Positions 21,217 through 31,516 of a DNA stretch of 64,000 nucleotides are shown here, piece after piece. This stretch comes from 'Nostoc azollae' 0708 (lineage in GTDB: Bacteria > Cyanobacteriota > Cyanobacteriia > Cyanobacteriales > Nostocaceae): positions 3,600,001 through 3,664,000 of the forward strand of contig NC_014248.1 of NCBI RefSeq assembly GCF_000196515.1, read 5' to 3'. The first letter of the stretch is position 1. Every line of letters begins with the position of its first letter. The notes beneath the pieces were generated by a model, which saw nothing but the letters and a program-made list of their open reading frames with translations, was not told the origin of the DNA and made no database searches. The translations under genes and the position numbers were made by a program.

Positions 21217-22416
21217 ATGACCTCCATAGAGTCCAGCAATCACAAAAAAGCCAAAGCCCTTAAACCCGGAAGCGTACGCCCCGCTAAAGAACTATGTAGT
21301 GAATGCGGACTATGCGACACCTACTATATCCACTACGTCAAAGAAGCTTGTGCTTTCATCACCCAAAAAATAGATCAACTAGAAACAACTACCCATAACC
21401 GCCCCCGCAACCTAGAAGACGAAAACGAACTCTATTTCGGTGTTCATCAAGAAATGATGTCCGCACGCAAGCTACAACCGATAGAAGGCGCACAATGGAC
21501 AGGAATAGTTAGCAGCATAGCTATAGAAATGCTCAACCGTGGCTTAGTTGAAGGCGTGGTATGTGTGCAAAACACCAAAGAAGACCGCTTTCAACCTATG
21601 CCCATCATAGCGCGAACCACCGAAGAAATACTAGCAGCAAAAGTAAATAAACCGACCCTTTCCCCCAACCTATCCGTATTAGAACAGATAGAAGAATCAG
21701 GAATGAAGAGGTTATTAGTCATAGGTGTAGGTTGTCAAATCCAAGCATTACGCGCCATAGAAAAAAAACTGGGTTTAGAAAAACTCTACGTACTAGGAAC
21801 ACCATGTGTAGATAACGTTACCCGTGCCGGACTACAGAAATTCCTAGAAACCACCAGCCGATCGCCTGCAACAGTCGTCAGTTACGAATTCATGCAAGAC
21901 TTCCGGGTACACTTCAAACACGAAGACGGTTCAGAAGAAACAGTACCCTTCTTTGGCTTAAAAACCAACATCCTCAAAGACATTTTCGCCCCATCCTGTA
22001 TGAGTTGCTTTGATTACGTCAACTCCCTCGCTGATATAGTTGTGGGTTATATGGGCGCACCCTTCCCCTGGCAATGGATACTTGTGAGAAATGATACCGG
22101 ACAAGAAATGTTAGAACTTGTGAAAGACCAACTTGAAACTCAACCTGTTATGTTCCAAGGAGATAGAAAACCCGCTGTACAACAAGGTATAGAAGCCTAT
22201 GATAAAGCCGTTACCTTACCGATGTGGGTAGCGAAATTAATGGGAGTAGTCATAGATAAAATTGGACCCAAGGGTTTGGAATATGGGAGATTTTCCATAG
22301 ATTCCCACTTTGCTAGAAATTACTTATATGTAAAGCGGAATCATCCTGAGAAACTGGAAGCCCACTTACCAGAGTTTGCGAGGCGGATCGTGGGACAGTA
22401 TAATTTACCAGAATAG
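21217..22416 (+). CDS. bciB: Divinyl (proto)chlorophyllide 8-vinyl reductase, BciB type
   Basis: A 399-residue iron-sulfur flavoprotein of the F420-dehydrogenase beta-subunit family. In cyanobacteria (Slr1923 type) it reduces the 8-vinyl group of divinyl chlorophyll intermediates, using ferredoxin, to give monovinyl chlorophyll. The N-terminal cluster LCSECGLCDTYY (Cys27, 30, 33) and the later APSCMSCFDY cysteines are the iron-sulfur ligands. The VIGVGCQIQALR and LYVLGTPCVDN stretches are typical of the family. Length and frame are complete. Together with chlB it shows chlorophyll synthesis is maintained. The gene stands alone, convergent with the PLP enzyme downstream. Confidence 0.92.
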   Translation: MTSIESSNHKKAKALKPGSVRPAKELCSECGLCDTYYIHYVKEACAFITQKIDQLETTTHNRPRNLEDENELYFGVHQEMMSARKLQPIEGAQWTGIVSSIAIEMLNRGLVEGVVCVQNTKEDRFQPMPIIARTTEEILAAKVNKPTLSPNLSVLEQIEESGMKRLLVIGVGCQIQALRAIEKKLGLEKLYVLGTPCVDNVTRAGLQKFLETTSRSPATVVSYEFMQDFRVHFKHEDGSEETVPFFGLKTNILKDIFAPSCMSCFDYVNSLADIVVGYMGAPFPWQWILVRNDTGQEMLELVKDQLETQPVMFQGDRKPAVQQGIEAYDKAVTLPMWVAKLMGVVIDKIGPKGLEYGRFSIDSHFARNYLYVKRNHPEKLEAHLPEFARRIVGQYNLPE

Positions 22417-22435
22417 GTTCCGCGCGAAACTCGTC

Positions 22436-23665
22436 CTAAGCTTCTCCTACAGCCTCAATAGCTGCCTGTAAAGCGATTGCTACATGAGTCCAATGTGTAC
22501 CCCCTTGACAATACACAACATAAGGCTCACGTAATGGGCCATCAGCTGATAATTCCAAGGTGCTGCCTTCAATAAATGTGCCTCCAGCCATGACTACTTC
22601 GCTTTCATAGCCTGGCATATCGTCGGGTATAGGGTCGAGATAAGACCCGATGGGTGAAGACTGTTGGATGGCTTTACAAAAGGCGATCAGCTTTTTGGCT
22701 GAACCCAGTTTAATCGCTTGGATGACATCTCCTCGTGGTGCTAAGGGTGGGGGGTTAACTGGATATCCAAGTTTGTCAAATACGTATCCTGTTAGGTATG
22801 TTCCTTTCATAGCTTCCCCAACCATCTGCGGTGCTAAAAATAATCCCTGGAATAAGAGGCGGTTTTGGTCGAAGGTCGCTCCTCCAGCACTACCTATTCC
22901 GGGGGCTGTTAGTCTACAAGCTGCAGCTTCTACTAGGTCTGCTCTTCCTGCTATATATCCCCCTGCTGTAACTAATGTACCGCCAGGATTTTTAATTAAT
23001 GACCCGGCCATTAAGTCAGCACCTACATGAGTAGGTTCTTTAATATCAATAAATTCGCCATAACAGTTATCTACGAAACATACAGTGTTGGGGTTTTGCT
23101 GTTTGACTATGTGAATGATTTTTTCAATCTCTTGTATAGAGAGGCTTGGCCTCCATAAATATCCACAGGAACGTTGAATTAATACTAATTTGGTATTTTC
23201 TTGAATTCCGTGCTGTAATGCTTGCCAATCTATTTTTCCTTCTTCGTTTAGTTCTAGTTGGCGGTATTTTATGCCAAAATCAATAAGAGACCCTTGGCCT
23301 TGACCACGCAAGCCAATTACCTCTTCCAAAGTATCGTAGGGAGAACCAATCACTGCTAACATTTCATCCCCAGGCCGAAGCACTCCATAAAGCGCACAGG
23401 TGATCGCATGAGTTCCTGATACAATCTGCACTCGCACCAACGCAGCTTCTGCTCCCATTACTTGGGCAAAAACTTGATCTAAGGTTTCTCTCCCTAAATC
23501 ATCATGTCCATAACCGCTTACACTCGCAAAGTGGTGCGCCCCTACTCGATGATTACGAAATGCTGTTAGCACTCTTTGAAGATTATGCTTGACCTGTGCG
23601 TCAATTCCAGAAAAAATCTCTAATAGCGCCTGTTCTGCTTCTTGCAGCTGCTCTATGCTGTTCAT
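22436..23665 (-). CDS. PLP-dependent lyase (methionine gamma-lyase/aluminium-resistance family)
   Basis: A 409-residue fold-type I PLP enzyme of the family labelled aluminium resistance or methionine gamma-lyase-like (PF06838). The likely Schiff-base lysine is Lys225 in GSLIKNPGGT, with the cofactor-binding aspartate in CFVDNCYGEF (Asp199) and VSGTHAITCAL for the phosphate region. Length and frame are complete. The actual substrate is not known for the cyanobacterial members; the names come from weak early genetics. It converges with bciB, only 19 bases between stops, and diverges from desC 86 bases away. Confidence 0.87.
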   Translation of the reverse strand: MNSIEQLQEAEQALLEIFSGIDAQVKHNLQRVLTAFRNHRVGAHHFASVSGYGHDDLGRETLDQVFAQVMGAEAALVRVQIVSGTHAITCALYGVLRPGDEMLAVIGSPYDTLEEVIGLRGQGQGSLIDFGIKYRQLELNEEGKIDWQALQHGIQENTKLVLIQRSCGYLWRPSLSIQEIEKIIHIVKQQNPNTVCFVDNCYGEFIDIKEPTHVGADLMAGSLIKNPGGTLVTAGGYIAGRADLVEAAACRLTAPGIGSAGGATFDQNRLLFQGLFLAPQMVGEAMKGTYLTGYVFDKLGYPVNPPPLAPRGDVIQAIKLGSAKKLIAFCKAIQQSSPIGSYLDPIPDDMPGYESEVVMAGGTFIEGSTLELSADGPLREPYVVYCQGGTHWTHVAIALQAAIEAVGEA

Positions 23666-23751
23666 TGTTTCCTCATTTAAAAAAATAATCTAAATATGCG
23701 GATTCGTAAATCACGCAGATTAGGCTAGACAATTCCTATGAAGGTTACTGC

Positions 23752-24570
23752 ATGACAATTGCTACCTCAACTAAACCTCAAATTAACTGGGTTAATACCC
23801 TATTTTTCATCGCTCTGCACATCGGTGCTTTATTTGCCTTTTTTCCTGGTAACTTTAGCTGGACAGCCGTTGGTGTTGCATTATTCCTCTACTGGGTGAG
23901 TGGTGGTTTAGGCATTACTCTGGGTTTTCACCGTCTCGTTACCCATCGAAGTTTTCAAACCCCTAAATGGTTGGAGTATTTTCTGGTGTTCTGTGGTACT
24001 CTTGCCTGTCAAGGTGGACCAATTGAGTGGGTAGGGACACATCGTATTCATCATTTGCATTCTGATACTGAACAAGATCCGCATGATTCTAATAAGGGTT
24101 TTTGGTGGAGTCACATCGGTTGGCTAATTTTCCACTCTCCTGCGCACTCCCAAATTCCCCGATTTACAAAGGATATTGCAGGAGACCCAGTTTATCAGTT
24201 TTTCCAAAAGTATTTCATTTTAATCCAGTTAGTTCTGGGTGCAGTGTTATTATTTTTGGGTGGTTGGTCTTTCGTGGTTTGGGGCGTTTTTGTCCGCATC
24301 GTTTGGGTTTATCACTGCACATGGTTAGTGAACAGTGCTACCCATAAGTTCGGTTACCAAAGTCATGACTCTGGCGACAGATCTACTAACTGCTGGTGGG
24401 TTGCTGTACTAGTATTTGGTGAAGGCTGGCATAATAACCACCATGCTTATCAATACTCAGCCCGTCATGGTTTGGAATGGTGGGAAATTGATATGACTTG
24501 GATGACTATTCAATTACTACAACTCTTCGGTCTCGCTACAAATGTCAAGCTGGCAGAGCGAAAAGCATAA
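23752..24570 (+). CDS. desC: Acyl-lipid delta-9 desaturase
   Basis: DesC puts the first double bond (delta-9) into glycerolipid acyl chains, in the thylakoid or cytoplasmic membrane, using ferredoxin. It has 272 residues. The three histidine boxes that hold the di-iron centre are HRLVTH (60-65), HRIHH (97-101) and HNNHH near 230. Hydrophobic pairs surround them, at about 15-50 and 150-190. It is first in a desC-desA-desB series on one strand, the arrangement known from Anabaena variabilis. A strong hairpin terminator follows, so it is probably transcribed alone. Confidence 0.96.
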   Translation: MTIATSTKPQINWVNTLFFIALHIGALFAFFPGNFSWTAVGVALFLYWVSGGLGITLGFHRLVTHRSFQTPKWLEYFLVFCGTLACQGGPIEWVGTHRIHHLHSDTEQDPHDSNKGFWWSHIGWLIFHSPAHSQIPRFTKDIAGDPVYQFFQKYFILIQLVLGAVLLFLGGWSFVVWGVFVRIVWVYHCTWLVNSATHKFGYQSHDSGDRSTNCWWVAVLVFGEGWHNNHHAYQYSARHGLEWWEIDMTWMTIQLLQLFGLATNVKLAERKA

Positions 24571-24586
24571 CGCATAATTTATCTTC

Positions 24587-24637
24587 AAAGTCAATAGTTT
24601 TATGTTCAAATTTTGGGTGGAAAACTATTGACTTTTT
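24587..24637 (+). terminator. desC terminator
   Basis: Perfect 15-base stem AAAGTCAATAGTTTT/AAAACTATTGACTTT with a 19-base loop and a T5 tail, 16 bases after the desC stop. It separates desC from desA, implying independent control of the delta-9 and the temperature-responsive delta-12 enzyme. Confidence 0.85.
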
Positions 24638-24826
24638 ATGTGCAACTACAGTATTTAGCTAATGACAGCAATTAAAAACAAAATTTTTAATTTTCAATTT
24701 TTAATTTTTATCTATCCTAAGTTGCTATTAGGTTGCTATAATCTCAGGAATTAATATTACAAAACTTTGCTGCAAACTCATTTTTTGAGTGAATTTGTAG
24801 ATCATTTTGTTGTTTTTCAGGTATTC

Positions 24827-25885
24827 ATGACTACATCAATCATCAAAAGCCAGGAAATTCTGGTCTCCACAGACCTTGATAAAGACCAAATCAAACTAAA
24901 GCATATTATCAAAAGTCTGCCCAAGGAATGCTTCCAGAAAAATAGCCGCAAAGCATGGACTACTGTAGTTCTCAGTTTGGCTATGGCTGCATTAGGCTAT
25001 TATTTCCTAGCAATTTCTCCCTGGTTTCTTTTACCGTTAGCATGGATTTTTACAGGCACAGCTTTAACAGGATTTTTTGTCATAGGTCATGACTGCGGAC
25101 ATCGTTCATTTGCTAAGCGTCGTTGGGTAAATGATTTAGTTGGCCATTTTTCCATGATGTTTTTAATTTACCCTTTTCATACCTGGAGAATTAAACATAA
25201 TCATCACCATAAACATACAAATAAACTAGATGAGGATAACGCATGGCATCCCATCCGACCAGAAACTTTTGAAAATTGGGATAAAACCAAACAGTCTGCA
25301 TTTGAACTTTTCATGCGGAAACGTCTCTGGTGGGTAGGTTCTATTGGACATTGGGCTCTTGTGCATTTCGATGCCCGGAAATTCGAGAAAAAAGACCAAG
25401 CTAGTGTTAAATTATCTGTGGCTGTAGTATTAATATTTGCAGCTATTGTTTTCCCAAGTTTGATTATCACCACTGGTGTTTGGGGCTTTATTAAATTCTG
25501 GTTTATCCCCTGGATGGTTTACCATTTCTGGATGAGTACCTTCACCATTGTTCACCACACAACCGCAGACGTTCCTTTTGGATCAGCTGAAAAATGGAAC
25601 GAGGCTATGGCACAGTTATTTGGAACAATTCATTGTGATTATCCTCGTTGGGTAGAAATCCTTTGTCACGATATTAACGTTCACGTTCCCCATCATATCT
25701 CTACCTCCATTCCTTCTTACAATTTGCGTTTAGCTTACGCCAGTATCAAGGAAAATTGGGCTTCTTATCTTCATGATGAATGTAAGTTCTCTTGGGACTT
25801 AATGAAAAAAATTACTAACGAATGTCAACTATATCAAACTGACATTGGTTATATAACTTTTGACAAATATTACGCTCAAAAATAA
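24827..25885 (+). CDS. desA: Acyl-lipid delta-12 desaturase
   Basis: DesA adds the delta-12 double bond to oleoyl chains of membrane lipids and is central to cold acclimation. It has 352 residues from the ATG at 24827 ([10 protein letters not shown]); a TTG 60 bases upstream would add an unrelated hydrophobic tail and I reject it. Histidine boxes are HDCGH (88-92), HNHHH (124-128) and HVPHH (286-290). Membrane spans lie near 48-85 and 195-240. A TATAAT at 24737-24742 is a plausible -10 element, though no good -35 is present. desB follows 69 bases later, so the two may be co-transcribed. Confidence 0.95.
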   Translation: MTTSIIKSQEILVSTDLDKDQIKLKHIIKSLPKECFQKNSRKAWTTVVLSLAMAALGYYFLAISPWFLLPLAWIFTGTALTGFFVIGHDCGHRSFAKRRWVNDLVGHFSMMFLIYPFHTWRIKHNHHHKHTNKLDEDNAWHPIRPETFENWDKTKQSAFELFMRKRLWWVGSIGHWALVHFDARKFEKKDQASVKLSVAVVLIFAAIVFPSLIITTGVWGFIKFWFIPWMVYHFWMSTFTIVHHTTADVPFGSAEKWNEAMAQLFGTIHCDYPRWVEILCHDINVHVPHHISTSIPSYNLRLAYASIKENWASYLHDECKFSWDLMKKITNECQLYQTDIGYITFDKYYAQK

Positions 25886-25954
25886 CAACCTGTACGACAG
25901 GCATCTTGCCTGTCCATATTTTCCCAATACTTCCATTCAAGATTATTAAATCCA

Positions 25955-27034
25955 GTGCAATTAGACATATTTCAACTCAACCAAAATTCTGGTATTGACT
26001 CATCTCAGGGTGAAGGTAAACTTCCCTTTACTCTTAAAGATTTAAAAGCTGCTATTCCGGCTGAATGTTTTCAGCCCAGTGTGATTAAATCACTGTATTA
26101 TTTTTTTCGTGATGTTGCCATAGTTGCCTTGCTATATGCAGTTGCAAATTATCTAGACTCTTGGTATTTCTGGCCAATTTTCTGGGTCATGCAAGGAACA
26201 ATGTTTTGGGCTTTATTTGTAGTTGGTCATGACTGTGGACACCAATCTTTTTCTAATAATAAATGGCTAAATGATTTGGTTGGTCATCTTTCCCATATTC
26301 CTATTCTCGTGCCTTATCATGGTTGGAGAATTAGCCACAGAACTCACCACAAAAATACTGGCAGTTTGGAGAATGATGAAAGTTGGTATCCTTTAAGTGA
26401 ATCTAAATATCAAGAATTACCTTTGTTGCAAAAGGTAGTTCGCTATTATCTCTTTTTGCCACTGGCTTACCCTATTTATTTATTTCAGCGCACTCCAGGT
26501 AAAGAAGGTTCACATTTTTCACCAAGTACTCCGCTTTTTAAGCCTTCAGAAAAATGGGATATTATCACTAGCACTACCCTGTGGATTTGCATGGTAGGTT
26601 TGCTAGGTTTCCTCACCTATCAATGGGGTTGGATGTGGTTGTTAAAATACTACGCTGCTCCTTACATTGTATTTGTGATTTGGCTGGATTTAGTGACTTA
26701 TTTGCATCACACTGAGCAAGAGTTACCTTGGTATCGTGGTGATAATTGGACTTTTTTGAAGGGTGCAATTTCTACCGTTGATAGAGATTATGGGATTTTT
26801 AACCATATCCATCATGATATCGGTACTCATGTAGCCCATCACATCTTTTTGAATATGCCTCATTACAATTTATTGAAAGCAACTGAGGCGATTAAACCGA
26901 TTTTGGGTGACTATTACTACAAGTCTGAAGAACCAATTTGGAAGTCTTTATGGCATTCTGCTAAGGTTTGCCATTTTGTACCAGATACGGGTGATAAGGT
27001 TTATTACACTTCTTATCAGGAAAATAAGAAGTAA
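25955..27034 (+). CDS. desB: Acyl-lipid omega-3 (delta-15) desaturase
   Basis: DesB converts linoleoyl to alpha-linolenoyl chains (omega-3 position) in membrane lipids and is typically cold-induced. It has 359 residues starting at GTG; GTG is known for some homologues, and no ATG is suitably placed. Histidine boxes are HDCGH (92-96), HRTHH (128-132) and HVAHH near 295. Box one begins GHDCGHQSF rather than GHDCGHRSF as in DesA, and the HRTHH second box separates omega-3 from delta-12 enzymes. The frame is intact and a terminator follows. Confidence 0.95.
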   Translation: MQLDIFQLNQNSGIDSSQGEGKLPFTLKDLKAAIPAECFQPSVIKSLYYFFRDVAIVALLYAVANYLDSWYFWPIFWVMQGTMFWALFVVGHDCGHQSFSNNKWLNDLVGHLSHIPILVPYHGWRISHRTHHKNTGSLENDESWYPLSESKYQELPLLQKVVRYYLFLPLAYPIYLFQRTPGKEGSHFSPSTPLFKPSEKWDIITSTTLWICMVGLLGFLTYQWGWMWLLKYYAAPYIVFVIWLDLVTYLHHTEQELPWYRGDNWTFLKGAISTVDRDYGIFNHIHHDIGTHVAHHIFLNMPHYNLLKATEAIKPILGDYYYKSEEPIWKSLWHSAKVCHFVPDTGDKVYYTSYQENKK

Positions 27035-27057
27035 TCGGTAAATTATTGAAATGAATA

Positions 27058-27083
27058 AAGTCCGCAAGCGCGGGCTTTTTTTA
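27058..27083 (+). terminator. desB terminator
   Basis: An 8-pair stem AAGTCCGC/GCGGGCTT (one G-T pair) with loop AAGC, followed by TTTTTATTT, 23 bases after the desB stop. A standard intrinsic terminator. Confidence 0.88.
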
Positions 27084-27116
27084 TTTGATATATACTAAAA
27101 AATGGTTTAAAAGTGT

Positions 27117-27155
27117 GATTCTGAACGTTCGCGGAGCGTCTCTGAAAGAGATAGT
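27117..27155. repeat. Dispersed Nostoc repeat (GTTCGCGGAGCGTCTC)
   Basis: GAACGTTCGCGGAGCGTCTCTGAAAGAGA belongs to the palindromic repeat family common in Nostoc-type genomes, with small stems CGCTCCGCG-like and TCTCT..AGAGA. A related piece lies at 32955-33003. Confidence 0.55.
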
Positions 27156-27298
27156 GAAAAATCCCTTCACTTAGAGAAAAATTAATGTAAATTGAATTAG
27201 GGTTATTTTAGTTGTTGATCTATTTGCTATTAACTATTTTCTTAGCGTAGTTTAAATATTTTTGATAATCAAGAATCTTTTATTGTGGTGCGGCATAA

Positions 27299-27467
27299 TA
27301 GACCTATTGCAAAATTCTTTATGTGGTATGATAGAGAGTTTTAGATTTTATGTATTTTTGGTGTTCTTTGGGCTCGCTAATTCAAATATAACCCTGTAAC
27401 TCTAACCTTTAGCTAAAACAAAGATAACCGTCAATTATAACATAAAATTAATTCTGTCATAGGTCTA
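27299..27467 (+). mobile_element. MITE copy 2 (AGACCTATTGCAAAATT ends)
   Basis: A 169-base element bounded by TAGACCTATTGCAAAATT and AATTCTGTCATAGGTCTA. It is the same element as the insert in the P450 gene, in opposite orientation, sharing its ends and central blocks with scattered differences and small indels. It is non-coding. TA is present at both outer borders. No autonomous partner with the same ends was seen in this window. Confidence 0.88.
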
Positions 27468-27469
27468 AT

Positions 27470-27745
27470 CAGAACTAGATGTTGGTACTTTTTTCAGCAT
27501 TTCTATAGTAGTTTTTTGCCACTCTATACCTACTTGATACCACTCTGCTTTGGTTTTCGCTATTCGAGTTAGTTGGGCTCCATTTTTACCTAAATTAACA
27601 GCTTCTTGAAAGTTATCTGTTGTGGTATGTGTTTTTTTGGGTTTTTCATTTCAGTTAAACCCATGCTACCCCCCAAGTTATTCATTTCTACATCTATAGA
27701 ATTAGCATTATCAGCTTTTGCTTTATGGGTTACATTTGGCGGTTA
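27470..27745 (-). pseudogene. Remnant of a repeat-rich hypothetical protein
   Basis: Minus-strand pieces read VTHKAKADNANSIDVEMNNL and then, in another frame, FQEAVNLGKNGAQLTRIAKTKAEWYQVGIEWQ followed by KTTIEMLKKVPTSS. The A..T/W..V..W pattern resembles the helical repeat found in several large cyanobacterial membrane-anchored hypotheticals. It is broken near 27640, and only a tail is left. Confidence 0.45.
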
Positions 27746-27780
27746 AAATACTTATACGTTATTTTGTATAATAACAAATT

Positions 27781-28747
27781 ATGAAAACATTCACTATTGG
27801 ACATTCCAATCATTTAAGTGAAAAATTTATCTAACTTTTACAACAACATTAAGTAACAGCATTAGCTAATGTGCATTCTCATCCCTATAGTCGCAGATTG
27901 CCCCAGTTTAACTAATCGGCTTTAAAAGCAGCACTCAAAAGCGTAAATATTGCTTATGTTCCCCTTGGTGATAATTTAGGCGCTCGTCCTTTTAATAGAA
28001 CATATTATGTAGTATGTAGATGGAATGGCTAGATATGGTTTGAATCCTGCAACAGAGGCTTTTGGAATTGGTTCAAATCCGTTGAATTCAAGGGGCAGAA
28101 AAATTTCAAATTAGTTTAATGTGTGCGGAACAGGATCCTATAGTTTGTCATCGAGCAATTTTGATTTGTCCACATTTGGAAAGTGCTGGTTTAGAAGTTT
28201 ATCATTTTCGTAAGAATGACAATTTAGAAGTGGATCAAGATTTAGCAAATAGAGTCTTAAAACAGCATAATTTATATAGAATTTCGACCAAAAATAAAAG
28301 TCATGTTAAACAACTTTCTCTATTAGATAAGCAATCTACACAAACTATGGGGAAATAACTTTCCCGTGAAGATTTAGTAGAAAAAGCGTATCTATCAGTT
28401 AGGAAGTGCAAGAGTAGCTTATACAAAAACAGAAGATAATCATCAGTGAACAAGTTAACTTATTTACTATTAAAAAGGTGAACAGTTTTTCGAGACATTT
28501 ATCAAATCAGGTGTGAAGCGAGTTATTGATACTCGATTAAAAATGTTTCCTAACTGGCTGGATTTGCAAAGAAGCAAGATTTATAATTTTTTCTACAGAA
28601 AGGGGGTATTAAATATATCCAGATTCTTGATTTAGCACCTACTAAACATATTCTGGATGCTTATAAAAAGAAAGAAATAAGGTAGGATAGCTACGCAGAA
28701 AAATTTAATTATTTGATTTCACAACGACAAGTTGAAAAGAAAATGTC
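27781..28747 (+). pseudogene. Two tandem DUF488-type genes, both degraded
   Basis: First unit: MKTFTIGHSNHLSEKFI*LLQQH, then ALANVHSHPYSRRLPQFN, YVPLGDNLGARP, and an intact tail from 28119 with the DUF488 end LMCAEQDPIVCHRAILICPHL. Second unit, from about 28447: FETFIKSGVKRVIDTRL, then LAGFAKKQDL..KYIQILDLAPTKHILDAYKKKEI..KFNYLISQRQVEKKM. Both have several stops or frameshifts. DUF488 proteins have a conserved MCAE..CHR pocket and unknown function. The IS701-type element begins right at the end of the second unit. Confidence 0.82.
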
Positions 28748-31263
28748 GGGACTTAAACAACAGTTAAGAGTAAAAAGGAGTATAATGGGATTTTCGTGTA
28801 GCTTTCACGTTCAAAGAAGCTGATGAAAGAAACCACTGCCCCAGCAATGGCACCATGGTTTGAAAGATGGTGTGATTTGATGATATATTTACTCATCAAG
28901 TGCAGAAAAGAGATTTTAGACATGATTTAGGGGGATGATTGGGTGAAAGTGAGAGAAAAAACCTATTTCAAATGGTAGAGAATGCTCTAGGGGTGACCTA
29001 CCAACGATTACACCACTTTTTAACTGAAGCACCTTGGTCCAGTTCCCAAGTCAATGAGGGTCGGTTAGAGATTATGAACAAGTGTAGTCAGAGGAGAATC
29101 ACCAGAGGATTTAGCTTAATAATTGATGATTCTGTCCATAGAAAAAGGGGGAATTTTAGGGATGGAGTAGGAAGAAAATATATTGGGGAAATTGGGAAAA
29201 GGGATACTGGAATAGTAGTAGTAACAACACATCTATATGATGGCAGTAAAAGCTTACCATTAGATATAGAGTTATATCACCACGGTGATTCTTGACCCAA
29301 AGGGAAACAAGACCCTCTATTTGAGAATAAACCTGAGTTATGAATTAAATTAATACATCTGACCTTATACCAAGTCTAAATGAGTGTAGATAGAACTGTA
29401 GAATAAAGAACATGGAAGATAAAGACTCATGAGGAAGCAATGGCACGCCCTTTCAATCTAGAAGTTCAAGAAAGTGCTGAGTATTTGTCAAAAAGCCTGA
29501 AAAATGCGCGGACAGCATTAGACAAAGAACGTTTACAAATGCTGTGGTGGATAAAAACAGAACAAGTAACCCAGCATCAAGAAGTGAGCCGAAGATTGGG
29601 CAGAGATGGGTCAACAATAACAGGATGGTTACAAAGGTATGGAAAAGGAGGACTATCTTCTCTTTGAGAGGTAAAAACTGCGCCTGGGGCAACTCCTTTA
29701 ATACAAGGTGAAATGCTATCACAACTAATATCAAAGTTAGAATCCCCCCAAAGGTTTAGCAGTTATAGGCAAATTGTGGAATGGCTAGAGCAAGAATGGC
29801 ACGTCCAAGTCAAATACAAGACAGTTTACAGTTTAGTGCCCTACAAACTAGGGGCAAAATTGAAAGTACCTCGACCCATCAGCTCATCACAAGATGAGCA
29901 AGCTATAAACCTTTTTAAGAAAACATCCCCCTTGCCTTGGTAGCTTTAGAGAAACTATTGGGTGGGGGAAAACGACTGAGTTACCTGTGCCAGGACGAAA
30001 CCAGATTAGGTTTGAAGACCGAAACTGGACGAGTGAGTGATTACGGCTCGTGGTGTTAAACCTGTAGTGAGGGTGCAGTGGCCACGAAAAGCATTTTGGC
30101 TTTATGGAGTTGTTGAACCCACCTCTGGATGGCATTTTTGTCAGGAATATCCTCATCTAAACAGTGAGAATTTTCAGAAATTCTTGGATGTCCTATCTCA
30201 AGAATTAGGTTCTGATATGGCATTAATGCAGATGGATCAAGCTTCTGCACACCAAGCTTTGGCACTGTCTTGCCCTAAAAATATTATTCCCATTTTTCAA
30301 CCATCTCACTCTCCTCAACTTAACCCCATGGAGCGATTATGGCAGTTTATTAAACGTCAGTTCAAAGGTGAAAGTTTCTCACATCTCGACCAATTGCGTC
30401 AAGGAGTTCAACATGAATTAGCTCAATTATCTTCTGAGGTCATCTCCTCTTTGACCAGTTATGATTTCATCCTTGAAGCTCTGTTTCATCAAACTTTATT
30501 CTGTGCAGCCTCATAGAGAATTGGTATTAAGCCGTGGTTATCAACCGGGAATAGTAATTATAGATCCTGGATATGGCCACAATACATCTTTCTTATTAAA
30601 GATAGAAAACCGGAATTTAAAGTAGTTAGGAGGATTAGCTAAAAATCCCAAAGTCCTTGCCAGTGACCAAGAGGATAGTCCACCAGTAATTAGGTTAGAT
30701 AAATTAGCACAAAGTTTACCCCAAGATGCTTTTACAGAAGTTGAACTGGAGTTAGATAAACCCAGAAGATTATGGGTAGTAACTAAAGAAGTAGAAATAT
30801 CACCCTTAAGTGCAAAGGGGAATATTGCTATCTTCATCAAGGCTTCTACTTTCTCTCAAGCCACTGATATTGAGTACTTTATGACCAATGTTTCTTGATC
30901 AATTGTCACACCCCAACGGATAGTTAATACATATTCTCAAAGAAATTGGGTAGAAGTTGTGTACAGGGAAGCCAAGGGATGGTTAGGACTCAAAGAATAT
31001 CAAGTTCGAGATAAAAGCAGTTGACTGCGCCATTTTATTTTGGTTTGCTGTACCTACACTTTTATTCTTTGCCATCAGTGGACTGGAGGATTAAGACCAA
31101 GGTGGGCTAAGAAACCTTTGAATACTTTTACTGAAGCTTTAGAAGGGTTTAGAACAGCCATATATTTTCTATTTATTGATTGGTTCAACTGAAATCCGGA
31201 CGTGTTTCCTTCTTATCAAGCCAGTTTGGGCTACATTTGGGCTTGATTTTTGTTTACGTCCCC
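28748..31263 (+). mobile_element. IS701-family element, copy 1, split by an IS630-type element
   Basis: Bounded by GGGACTTAAACAA (28748-28760) and TTTTTGTTTACGTCCC (ending 31262-31263), which form terminal inverted repeats. The transposase starts at 28823 (MKETTAPAMAPWFERWCDL). It includes ENALGVTYQRLHHFLTEAPW, the DDE region GFSLIIDDSVHRKRG, VVVTTHLYDGSKSLPLDIELY, and after the inner insert the C-terminal NWVEVVYREAKGWLGLKEYQ region. Stops occur at about 28926, 29293 and 31021 and elsewhere. Removing 29368-30526 rejoins the same bases as copy 2 (CTGACCTTAAGCCGTGG). It cannot transpose itself. Confidence 0.9.
29368..30526 (+). mobile_element. IS630-family element nested in IS701-type copy 1
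   Basis: A 1159-base element with imperfect terminal repeats (TACCAAGTCTAAATGAG and TACCAATTCTCTATGAG), flanked by TTA on each side (29365-29367, 30527-30529). The transposase is read from MARPFNLEVQESAEYL (29440). It has a helix-turn-helix (VSRRLGRDGSTITGWLQRYGKGG) and a DDE domain: CQDETRLG, LMQMDQASAHQA, and PQLNPMERLWQFIKRQFKG with the final Glu. A TGA at 29665-29667, a frame change near 29930-29950 and another near 30040 make it inactive. The catalytic residues themselves survive. Confidence 0.9.
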
Positions 31264-31516
31264 ATATCTATAGATATTATAGATAAAAGCTGTTTATTGT
31301 GTAGCGAACTAAAACCCCACAATTGTCACCGATGATTAGTAGCTGAATATTTGCAATGTAAACTTGATCAAAATATCAAAATTTATCACCTCTAATTATA
31401 TTTATATGGGATATTCTGACTTGTTTATTTAAGCCAGCCGTAATATTACTGTTCATATATAAAATAGTCATGTTCTAGTATTACTTAGGTAATCAGGATG
31501 CTAATAAGACTGAAAA

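Noticed and set aside
28060-28100. tRNA-like GGTTCAAATCC in an AT-rich context
   Set aside because: There is no acceptor or anticodon stem around it, and the bases belong to the DUF488 pseudogene reading.
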